A stretch of DNA of 64,000 nucleotides, taken from the NCBI RefSeq assembly GCF_005239225.2, contig NC_133296.1:14322001-14386000 (forward strand). The letters are read 5' to 3'. A model generated the notes under the pieces. It was not told where the DNA came from. It searched no databases and saw only the letters and a program-made list of their open reading frames with translations. Shown piece after piece: positions 34,376 to 44,775 of the stretch (the first letter of the stretch is position 1; the number at the start of each line of letters is the position of its first letter). The translations under genes were made by a program, and so were the position numbers. The stretch is from Populus alba. Its lineage: Eukaryota; Streptophyta; Magnoliopsida; Malpighiales; Salicaceae.

Positions 34376-35873
34376 TGTCATAACCCAATTTTTGACCATT
34401 TTATTTTAATTATTATTATTATTTTATTTACTGAAAATGATAAAAAAAAATGATGATGAAAAAATAATGATGATAAAAAAATAAGTAAAATGAAATAAAG
34501 GAAGAATGAATTAAAATTTAGGTTAATGGCAAAATGATTGGAAGTTTTGGGGTTTAATTAAACTTTGGAATTAATCTAATTAATCTTGAAATTAATTTAA
34601 TTAATCCAATTAAGGGTTTTATTGGAGAATCGATAAGTTTTGAGACTTAATTGAGCTTGGAATTAATTTAATTTATCCAATTAAGGGTTTAATTGGAGAA
34701 TTGATAAGTTTTGAGACTTAATTAAGCTTGGAATTAATTTAATTAATCCAATTAAGGGTTTAATTGGAGAATCGATAAGTTTTGAGACTTAATTGGACTT
34801 TGGATTTAATTAAATTAATGAAATTAGGGACTTAATTGAAGAATATCAAAGTTTAGAGTTTAATTGGGGTCCAAATTGCAAAACTTAAAATCCAAGGACC
34901 AGCTTGAAAATGGCGCGGAAATACAAGGATCCAATTGCATTTTATCCAGGGGCTTGATTGCATGATTTCAGAACTTCAAGGACCAAAATGCAAATGGCCA
35001 TTAAACACAGCACTGTTCATCGCCTTCTTCTTTAGGAGCCGTTTCTGGCAGTAACGGCGTTGAAGATGTTTCAAATGGTTGGTATTCTCTGGCTATAAAG
35101 CCAGAGAAGATGAGAGAGCGCAGGAGAGCAAAAACGGAGAGAAAGAAAGAAAGCCATGCACGGCAGGGGAGAAAAAAAGACATAACCGAGGATAGAGGGG
35201 AGAAACTAAACAAAAAAACAAAGAAAAACCAGAGGGAGCTAAAAAAGCAGAAAAATAAAAAATAAAAAATGTGTATGCATGAATAAAAATAATGTAAATT
35301 TATTGGTTTATTCACTGACGCCAGAGTCAGGAATAAAAATATCAGTTTAAATTTATATTATTTTTATTCGTTGTATTTTTATTTTGTTTAGCTAGAAAAA
35401 TAAAAAATGTGTGCATGCGTAAAAATAAATTTATTTTTATTTATTTATTCACTGGTGCTAGAGTAGGGAATAAAAAATATATTGATCTAATTTTTGTCGT
35501 AGCTACGAATTTTTACCAACGCCAGAGTTGGAATTATTCGAGCTCGAATATTCACTGGCGCCAGAGTCAGGAATATTATAAACAAATCATCACAGCATAA
35601 ATTAATAAATATTTAAGCAATTTAAGACAACCAACAATGCAGTCTGTCTTAGGCAGAACGTTTAAGGGGTGATAATATCTTCCCTTTTACGTAACCAATC
35701 CCGAGTCATAGAATCTCTGTTGACCAGTTAGGGTTCCTAGTGACCATAATACTAGGTGGTGACTCCTCAAACAACACATTTTTCCTAAAAAGAACCGGAT
35801 GTCAGAAATCTGTTCTTTTTCTAAATAATTCAAGAGAATTATTTTTAGGGCCGCTGAGATGTCGGGTGCGACA
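34376..35873 (+). repeat. 3' LTR of the deleted Tat element
   Basis: Begins TGTCATAACCC right after the purine tract and ends GGGTGCGACA at 35873, beyond which the ankyrin exon starts. It contains a 71-base tandem repeat and four copies of a motif like CTGGCGCCAGAGTCAGGAAT (near 35316, 35450, 35519 and 35552). Confidence 0.85.
34588..34800 (+). repeat. 71-bp tandem repeat within the LTR
   Basis: Three units starting near 34588, 34659 and 34730, each with CCAATTAAGGGTTT and GATAAGTTTTGAGACTTAA. Confidence 0.85.
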
Positions 35874-37567
35874 ATGGTCATTCCGTGGCTGCATTTGTTC
35901 TTGTGCGTGACAAACGCGTTGATAGTTCGATTGTAAACAATGAAAATTTGACACCATATGATATTGCTGAAAAACAATCCAAAAAAGCTGTAGAGCAATA
36001 TGAAAAAACAGATGAAATGGTACGCTATTTGATCATCATTGATTGAGCTACAAAAGCATACATTTTAGGAGTATTATTGATTTAATATTTTGGTATGCGG
36101 GATTCCTATTTGTTGCCAGCTTGCTGAGGATCGAAAGCAGTTTGATTCAAAGAACAGTACCCCTGCGGACAAGACCAAGGTATAAGAGTTGTGTTGAAAT
36201 TTTCTTTCCTGAAATTTTAAGTAGACATAGATTCCATTTCACAAAAGGATATCATATTTTACATAATAAAGAAATATGTAATGAAAAAAAATGGTAAGAG
36301 AGCTTATGACACTGGAGTAATTATCTGCTCTAGCATAAGCTGACTGAAATTCAGGGCTAAAAACTAAAAATACGAGTAATATAAAATCATATTTTAAAAT
36401 TTTAATTAACAGTTTAAGTTTGTGGGTTTTTATTTTTATTTTTTATACTCCATCATCATTCTTTATCAGAAGGCTTCTCGATCAGTATATTGATGTCATG
36501 TAATTTGAACAATTATGTGTTATGCATTGCTTACATTCATTAACATAAAATTGTTTTTGTTTTCCAGGACAAAGCAGTTGATTCAACGAAGCAAGACACA
36601 AGAAAGGCATCACCAAAGCACTACAAACTGCTTGATTATTATGGAGCGGTATTATTTATTTTCTTCCTTCCTATTTTTTTCTTGCCATCCCTAATCTTTT
36701 AAACATCTAGTTCAAGGCCGGTTAATTTAGATTCTGAAATCATTCCAGAATATTGCTTGCTCTGAAAAAAAAAAAGGGGGGGATTTCAAGGCCAATGCTT
36801 TTGCATGCGATTGAGGATGTGCCGGAAACTAATTATAATGAAGTTGTTTTCCCCTTGCTATGCAGATGATAACACTATCTATCTTATACTTCCATGCCCG
36901 CCCTAAAAAATTCCTATATGAGCGTTTCACTAGTACTCAAGGCAAGCCGCCGAGGAAACAGGAAACAAAGAGCAGGATAGAGAATCTTCTTGTTGTGGCG
37001 GTGCTTGTTGCTGGTGTAACCTTCGCGGGTGCCATACAGATGCCACAACTAAGGGATAAAAATAACAAGAGTGAGCATCTTCATGAACTTAACAGCACTG
37101 CCACTGCCTCCCGGAACAGCACTGCCTTTGACAGTCCTACTGGTTCATCTCTTTTGGATGGTTATTTATGTCTTGATGTGTGGGCTTTAAATACCTCTGT
37201 GGTGGCAGCTATAATCCTTCTTTGGACAAACTTGAATGATGTCAAGTTTGCACCATTTGCACTTTGGTTTTCATCGTTAATGGTGGGTGGGTCTATTTAC
37301 ATGATGTGCTTGTCATTCTTTTTTGCCGTGAGAATAGCATTAGGTGGATCCAATTATGGGGTGTTGGCGATCTTCATTATAGTGGTGGGGATCGCGTTTT
37401 TCGTTGCCCAAACATTGCTTTATATTCAATGGATTCTTCCACCATCCGTCAACCAAATTATGGAAGGATTGGTCTCGCATTATGTCTACTACATCTCGTT
37501 TTTCGTGCTTGTCTACAGTTGGAGGTGGCTGACTGATAAACTTCCCGATCTTCGTAGAAAGAAATAG
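35874..37567 (+). pseudogene. Ankyrin/PGG gene copy B, 5' half lost to a retrotransposon insertion
   Basis: Starts in mid-exon 2 directly at the LTR end (ATGGTCATTCCGTGG matches the Y-G-R-C-T-A-T coding region of copies A and C). Exon remnants: 35874-36019, 36120-36179, 36568-36648 and 36866-37567, with the same phases as the complete copies and no internal stop (GHSVAAFVLVRDKRVD ... KTDEM; LAEDRKQFDSKNS; DKAVDSTKQDTRKAS; then the PGG segment NLLVVAVLVAGVTFAGAIQMPQL and four or five membrane helices). Exon 1 and most of exon 2, that is nearly all ankyrin repeats, are not in the window. It is more diverged than A is from C. Confidence 0.85.
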
Positions 37568-39600
37568 TAACTATCCAGGTTGACCTTCATCAAGAGAAGT
37601 CAGGATTCTGAGGGATTGCCCTCTTTTAAAAGGTTATTTTTGGGATGAATAAACATCTTGGAATATTGTGTGTGCCTAGCTATTGAAATAATAATTTGAA
37701 CTTGTAATAACTTCTGAGTTTCCGGTTGAAATAATGAATTGAATGTGTTCTATCAATATGTTCTCTCATAGATAAATATATTTTAAGAGAAAAATGTCAA
37801 GTTTAGTTCATTTTCTTTGATCAATAAATTTATATTCTAATGGAATGGAAATGATGTAGTGCTTGATAAAAATAACAATAATTCAAATCTTAATTATTTT
37901 TTGTTCCTAAACTAATATAAATCATTGAATTCAGAATCAATATTGAGATTTAGAGTATGACTAGTCTATGGATCCAAATCACTTTCTTTTAATTAGATTC
38001 TTTAATTTGTATTGTATACTACCATGGTTCATCAATATTCATTTAGATTAAGTTGTTAGGTGAAGTTTTAATATATGATTTATATTATTATTTAATAAAT
38101 TATATGTAAAGAATAAAATTTGCTAATACTACAACCTTACGGATCTTCTCTATGTATAATATATATTCCAATTACATATAATGGTTTTGGACACGAGTAA
38201 GTAATGTAGGTGAAAGCATGCCGGCCTTGCCTCGCTAAAGTTTTTGGTGCTTATGTTTTCAAGCTCCTCGCATCACTGTATATAAGTGTAGGTGTTCTTT
38301 GCAAATTAGTTTTCGAACTAGCAAGTTTTTCTTCTTTTATTTCCTCCAGCTTTCTGTAGTTCTCTTGTGTTTAAAGTTTCTAAAAACTTACACTCTAAGC
38401 ATTTCCTTTTTATTTCTATGTTTATCTCTTTCTATCAACTTTTGTGGTGATTATTAATTAGATCTGCAACTGCTTAGAGCACAACCCAACTTTTTATTTA
38501 TTGCATCTCTTTAATCTAACTGCCTTTGGTTATTAAAGTTTGACTTTTTAAGTTGAAAGTTAGCATTTTTATTGCTTTTTTTTTTCCACCTGTAAATAAC
38601 TTTGTTTTATTGGAATTATTAGGTGTTTTCAGCTTTTTCTTTGTAACTGTCATTTCCATAAATATTTCTTTTTGAATTTTGCTAACTTGGAAATTTGAGT
38701 TGTCAATTTAGGAATCTTGGTGGGGGGTTTTGTTCATTTTTCTGTATATTAGATTGATTAGGGTTTTTTATATATATAAAAAAAGAATTAGAGATTAAAT
38801 TGAAAAAAAAAAACTTGGATTTAGGTGGGAAGAAATTTGAAACTAAACTGAAAAATATTTATACAATTAGGGACCAAAGTTAACGAAAATGACAAATATT
38901 GGGAACACACCAGCATGTGGAGGACCTGCCACATTATGATGGCGCGTTCAAAATCCCCTTTGCTTTAAAAAATAATCTTTCTTGGTGTTTCTGGAAGTGC
39001 TTAAAGCAAGGCCATTCAATATAGGCGGCGTGTGGCGGCTATTTCCCAAGGTGACAACCAATTTTCCCTTTTTTTTGTTTTTTTTTCTTTCTTTCCCTTG
39101 AATTAAAAGGATTAAATTAAAAAAAAATTCTACGAAAAAAGAAAAATAAATGTTTTTGACACTGTTCAAATTCACACGGTGCCAATAAATATGCTGCTAA
39201 AAGAGAAGTAATAGAGAATCATCTTTTTCTTATAATTATAATTAATGAAGGATAACGTGCAGTAGATAAAATTTAAATGATTTGTTTTTTTTTTATTTAT
39301 TAAAATGGATGTTTAAGTTAATTTATGCATATCTCAATTAATTACACGAATTTTGAAGTTAATAATCATATAAATGTTTAATGATTTTAAGGTTTGTGGA
39401 ACTCAAACTGATGATCTCTACAAATATAAATCTGATTAGTTGAGTTATATCGTTTAGGGTTTGATATGTTAATGTTTATGTAAGTGGTTGGACAAATTAT
39501 TTGGATGGGCATTTTGATTGAATGTTAAGCACGAGACTATACGTTTTTATCATTACTAATTCAAATTAAAATTCTCAATTCAGTGCTTATACATTTTTAT
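37568..39600. other. No gene recognised
   Basis: AT-rich. It has a TATA-like GTATATAAG near 38279 followed by a pyrimidine-rich stretch, which might be a remnant promoter or LTR, but no ORF or boundary supports a call. A GC-richer patch at 38910-39050 also matches nothing I know. Confidence 0.35.
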
Positions 39601-39639
39601 GCTGAATGAATGGGATATGCTGCACTGCCCTACCTAGTT

Positions 39640-39800
39640 TTTCTTAACATTTTAAGCCAAAACACCTCCGGTGTTGATGTACGTAGGAGAAGGCGATCAA
39701 CAATCTCCTCAGCCAACAAACAGACAAAACATGTTGCTTCATCATACTCAATATATAATACCTCTTCTAGCCAAAACACCTCTGGTGTTGATTTTATTAA
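39640..39800 (+). repeat. Two short palindromic direct repeats
   Basis: AGCCAAAACACCTCCGGTGT near 39656 and AGCCAAAACACCTCTGGTGT near 39770. Each holds the palindrome AACACC-NNN-GGTGTT. Confidence 0.6.
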
Positions 39801-40409
39801 GGATAGCCATCGAACAAAAAAAATTCAACTTTAGGAGGGACCAATCCTTTTCATACACTATTGAAGGAAATGCATGAACTAGGCTGACTTCTAACTCAAT
39901 TTGTCCAAAACCTTGCTGGACAACGTTAATTTGGACAACATACCAAGCATAGAAATTCCAAATCCAAGACAAGCCATCGATCCCACACACCCATATTAGC
40001 AATTGAAGAGGTTTTGTCTTCCGAAAGGTAATATATATAATCTTGGAAACTGTACAGTAAGACAAGAATTGCCAAGCCCGCAACCATTACCAACTAATTT
40101 ATTTATTTTTGGATAATCATCAAGAGTATATTGAAAAGTCCATAAAGCTAATAGCCAAAGTGAAATATAAGGATATGAAAAAAAAAAAAAACAAACTTAG
40201 AAAAAAAAAAGGAAAAAAATTAAACTACTATAGCAAACAACAAAGAGACTACCTAAGATTTCTTATTACACCACAATTTGATGCCATCAGAAGATCTTAA
40301 GAGGTCATTTCTTGTATAAGTGAAGTTTGAATCCAGAGTATGCAAACAAATAGCAACCCGATGAGGGATGGTGGAAAAATAATCAAACAAGCTTATAGTT
40401 CTCTCCTTA
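39801..40409. other. No gene recognised; left border of the second Tat fragment is diffuse
   Basis: Adenine-rich low-complexity DNA around 40180-40230. Clear homology to the full Tat element starts only near 40410-40470. Confidence 0.35.
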
Positions 40410-41905
40410 AAAACAATTTTGTTCCTCAACAACCAAATAAAGAAAGTCTGACAACAAATAATTCAATAAAATTCCAAACAATTGAGAGAATTCCTAACAA
40501 ATATGGGAATAACAAAAAAAAAAAAATAGAAGTTCCTCATTTGGAATATTTAGCATCATTTTTGTTGTTAAGGTAGCAAAAGAAAATGCCAAGACAAGAT
40601 AATAGTGATCTATAGTTTATAAGCCCTTAAACATTTTTTTGAGCTTATGGAATACTCTTTCTTTTATAACCTTGAGCCATAAAATATATTACATGTCTTT
40701 GAAGTCCTTTCTAATCAAGTAAGCAACCTGGATCAATAAACAACGTTCTTAAAATATAAGAGACTTTTCCATAAATAGTCATGACGTAGCAAATAATTAC
40801 TCATTATTATTCATGCTGTTAAAAAGAGTGTTTCTAAAAATAAAAGGCAAATTGTTTCTTTTCTCTCAAAATACATTCAAGCAATCGCTTGAACACTTTG
40901 AAAACCAAAGCAAAAGGTCATCTCATCACTTACCTTCATCTTAGATTACTTTTACTAAGAGATTTGACATAAAGCCCCAGAGTTGCCTGAACATTGTTAT
41001 AAACAGACATTGAGGGTTTCAATTTTCGAGAACAAAACAGATCTTTTTGAAAAAAAGGTTTTCTTTGTAAGAAAAATGAATATATGACACACTACAAGGC
41101 ACCGTTAGAAAATCAGAGATTCTAATGACAATAAGAGCAAAGGAGAAAATGAAATGAGGCAGTCAATTCTCCCAGGGGGTAGAGAAGCAATTACTAGATC
41201 CTTAATGGCACAAAGAAATTTGCTTCCCTTGTGGAAAATAAACATGATAAAACTGTGGACTTCTTCCAGCATGAGGACTGAAATAGTATGATTTGCAGTA
41301 TCTATGAAAGGAGATTGTTGACTCTCACAATATGATCAGTTAGACAACAAGATAACTGATACATCTTCAGTAAGAGAAATGTATATGAAATCCCAAGTGA
41401 AGCGAGATAATCCTCATATATTGACTATATGAATTGGTTAAAGAATCTTCAATAATGGGAATGTGTCCTATAGAACAATGTCGGGCCAGGGAGAAGCTAA
41501 TTCTCTCAGTGAAGTTACTAATAGAGAAAAGTGCAGTGACTGTTGGGAAACTCAAACAAAGCTTATCTTAGAAAAATGAACAACATAGGTCGGCTTTAGT
41601 AGATTTGAAGGACGCGTGAATCAAAAGAGCTCACTAAAAGTCAAGATCCTCAAACAAGATGAACGGGGATCTATATTTCAAAAACAGGTAAGATGCATTG
41701 CATATCATGTAACTTCACGAGCATTGCATATTTGTTTTGCAGATATTTCAAGAAACAAAATTCCTAACAGGATCCAACGAGATTCAGATGAAATGAAGTT
41801 CTTCTAAATCACATCAACTATGGCAATTCCACAAAAGCAAAATTCATGAATGTAGACAAGAAAGATGAATTTTTATTCATGAAAAAGGGTTTACAAGTAC
41901 AAACG

Positions 41906-42457
41906 TTAAACACTACGAGGATGATTAGGGATATTTTCATCTTAATGATCAATCATTACTCAAAATTCCTCAAATTGCTTATGTATGCGCTCCATCTCTT
42001 CTTCGAACTCGAGGTGTTGTGTGTTAACATAGTCCCTCCAAAAGTCAACACGCGCGTTGAGCTCTTGGTTTCTCCTCTCCAAGTCGTTTCTGTGACGTCT
42101 CTCATCACGGAGTCTATTCCTTAAATTCTCAATCTGATGATGGAGATCAAGAATTTAAGTATTCAACTTAAGTCTTCTGGCATGAAGACGCTCTGCAAGG
42201 TTCACCAAAGACGAAGTAGCTCTGATACTAAGAGCAAGTGACTAATTCACTGCTTCAATATCGGTCTTGGTTGCCAGCATTATTTCATCACGACGAAGGG
42301 TCATATCTCTAACCACGGCTACATCAAGATCTTCTTTGTCCATTACAGTATCCTCTATTGTAACTGGGCGACCAGTCACTTTAAAGGTAGTATGCCAAAC
42401 TACAGGCTCTACCGCAGGAACAAGGTTTGGATTAGCATTGAAAGAAAAAGAAGACAT
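41906..42457 (-). pseudogene. Broken homologue of the antisense coiled-coil ORF
   Basis: From ATG 42457 on the minus strand, the reading frame aligns over its full length with the intact ORF at 14189-14740 (SFNANPNLVPA, PVVWHTTF, GRPVTIED, then ERRNQELNARVDFWRDYVN and DENIPNHPRSV). Four in-frame stops interrupt it: TAG after EAVN (42242-42244), TAA in the coiled coil, TGA and TAA near the end. At least three fit CAG, CAA or CGA changed by C-to-T. No frameshift is seen, and TATA box and poly(A) signal are retained. Confidence 0.85.
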
Positions 42458-42589
42458 GGTTAAAACTTCAAAAGTTAAGAACTTTGAAAGTATTGAAAAT
42501 GCGAGAAGTTGATGATGTCTTTTGCCAAATACTACGTGATTTATAGGGAATTTGCTCCTGCCATCATTTTGAATAGAAGCTCAAATCTT

Positions 42590-43265
42590 AGTTGTACATA
42601 TAAGACTTTCTTGAGAAGCTTTCATCATCTTTGAGATCGATTTGCAAATCACATCTCAGCCGTACATATAAGACTTTCTTGAGAAGCTTTCATCATCTTT
42701 GAGATCGATTTGTAAATCAGATTTTAGCCGTACATATAAGACTTTCTTGAGAAGCTTACATCATCTTTGAGATCAATTTACAAATCAGATCTCAACCATG
42801 CAAGTATCACTTTCATGAATTTCACAAAAATCAATGTTGAAATCACTTTCATGTATTTCACAAATAGGCTGGTCACCTGGAAAATAAGACCAATGTTGAA
42901 ATCACTTTAATGTATTTCACAAAAAAATCAATGTTGAAATCACTTTCATGTATTTCACAAAAAAATCAATGTTGAAATCACTTTCATGTATTTCACAAAC
43001 AGGTTGGCCACCTGGAAAATAAGACCAATACTGAAATCACTTTCATGTATTTCACAAAACCATTGCTGAAATCACTTTCATGTATTTCACAAAAATCAAT
43101 ATTGAAATCACTTTCATGTATTTCACAAAAAATCAATGTTGAAATCACTTTCATGTATTTCACAAACAGGTTGGTCACCTGGAAAATAAGACCAATGCTT
43201 AAATCACTTTCATGTATTTCACAAAAATCAATATTGAAAACACTTTCATGTTTTTCACTTGGCCA
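42590..43265 (+). repeat. Tandem arrays in the tail of the second Tat fragment
   Basis: 42590-42800: three ~65-base units with GAGATCGATTTG...AAATC. 42820-43265: about eleven ~37-base units of TTGAAATCACTTTCATGTAT, with CAGGTTGGCCACCTGG-type inserts. Almost the same array is at 57357-57790. Confidence 0.88.
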
Positions 43266-43398
43266 GGTCGCCCACAAGAATTGATCAACTGAACAATTTG
43301 TGTATTTTTCAACACCTCCATCGTTTTTGTTTACAAAACTTACTATGCAAAGTCAAAAGAAAATGAATTTTCCAATGTCTTTGCACTATAAGCATTGT

Positions 43399-43408
43399 AA
43401 AGAGGGGA
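43399..43408 (+). other. Polypurine tract of the second Tat fragment
   Basis: AAAGAGGGGA-type run followed by CAAC and the LTR start, as in the other copies. Confidence 0.65.
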
Positions 43409-43960
43409 CAACTATTATAACCCAATTTTTTATTCACTAAGATTTTGTTGAATGTTATTTTATTTCTATTATTTATAAAAATCCAAAAAAATTAAGAAAA
43501 AAAGTTTAAAATTCAAAATATATTTTCTCGAGTTAACCACATCTTTCCATTAAAATCGATTTCACTAGGTCAATACGGGTCAAACCATGTCGACCAGAGT
43601 AAAAAATGAGTTTTCATGACGTTTCAAGTCAAAATCATCATTTTTTATCAAAACCGAGTCCATCGGGTCAATACGGATCAAACCATATCGACCAGGGTAA
43701 AAAATGAGTTTTCATGATGTTTTGGGTCAAAACTGTCATTTTCGATCAAAACCGTCATTTTTTATCAGAACCGAGTCCACCGGATCAATACGGGTCAAAC
43801 CATGTCGACCAGGGTAAAAAATGAGTTTTCATGACGTTTCGGGTCAAAACCGTCATTTTCAATCAAAACCGTCATTTTCAATCAAAACCGAGTCCACTAG
43901 GTCAATACGGGTCAAACTATGTCGACCAGGGTAAAACATGAGTTTTCATGACGTTTCGGG

Positions 43961-44637
43961 CAGGGTTGTCAATTCCGTTCCGTTCCGTTCCGCCTGAAAT
44001 GGCCGAAACATTCCATACCAGTTCAAAAAACGGAACAAAACGGAACAAATTTCATCTCATTTTAAATCTCGGTCCGTTCTGGATTTTTCGGTTAAATTCC
44101 ACCCAAAACGTTCCGGTTTCATTCCACATGTTCCGTTCCACTCTTGAAAAGCCAATGAATCAAATTGAACCTTGCTCCATTTCATTAATTAAACCACCCG
44201 ATTATAAAAAACTCATTTTCATTACTATTTTTAATAGCAATGATATTAATAATAATATTGAAAATTATTATTACTATTTTCATTAACAATGATATTAATT
44301 TTTTAAAATTACATTTATCACTAATATAAATGGTTTATATTTATGTTGTTTTTTTTCATGTTTATACTTTGTAGGAATTTGAACAAAACAAGGGATGCTT
44401 TAGATTCTATTAGCCACTTGATAACATTGACCTAACTTTATATTTAAATATTTTTTTTAAAATATTTTACTTTCATAATATTTTGATATTTTGTTTAAGT
44501 TGAATTACTTTAAGATAAAGATCTATTTAATTTTTGACTATTTAGAAATATTTTAAATTTTGAAATTATATTTGTTTGGTATTGTGTTTGTATTGCATAG
44601 TTTATAATTAATTTATCTTGAATTTGAATTATGTTTG

Positions 44638-44674
<37 letters not shown>

Positions 44675-44775
44675 CAGTACAACCCCGAAACGGCACGCCG
44701 AAACACTCCGAAACTGAAACATTCCATTCCAATTGAAAAAACAAAACGCCTACCGAAACGGAATTGACAACCTTG
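43961..44775. mobile_element. Non-autonomous hAT-like DNA transposon, 815 bp
   Basis: Terminal inverted repeats CAGGGTTGTCAATTCCGTT and (reverse) CAAGGTTGTCAATTCCGTT, 18 of 19 identical. Flanking 8-base duplications are GTTTCGGG (43953-43960) and GTTTGGGG (44776-44783). An uninterrupted paralogous site, GTTTCGGG followed by TCAAAACCG, is at 58371-58387. Subterminal GTTCCGTTCCG/CGGAACAAAACGGAAC motifs suit hAT. The interior is AT-rich with an (AT)n run at 44643-44671 and no transposase. Confidence 0.85.

Larger units (their letters stand above)
29896..35873 (+). mobile_element. Internally deleted Tat element with 3' LTR, plus strand
   Basis: Homology to the full element starts at GTTGAAATATAGG (about 29903), continues through gag, then skips protease to integrase and resumes with the post-integrase tail (for example ATGAGGAAAGGCCATCTTTG near 31685 matches 17075-17095 in reverse). 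A purine tract and a 1498-base 3' LTR follow. No 5' LTR is visible, so the copy lost its left end. Its LTR belongs to a different subfamily (TGTCATAACCC...GGGTGCGACA). Confidence 0.8.

Noticed and set aside
38279..38290. Promoter at GTATATAAG after ankyrin copy B
   Set aside because: No gene follows, and TATA-like words are frequent in such AT-rich DNA.
42820..43265. CRISPR-like array
   Set aside because: Direct tandem units without distinct spacers, in a plant retrotransposon.
43045..43284. ORFs with repeated SLSCISQK, also at 57576-57896
   Set aside because: They translate the ~37-base tandem array; the frame is open by chance.
44510..44722. ORF inside the hAT-like element
   Set aside because: It spans the (AT)n run and shows no transposase motif.
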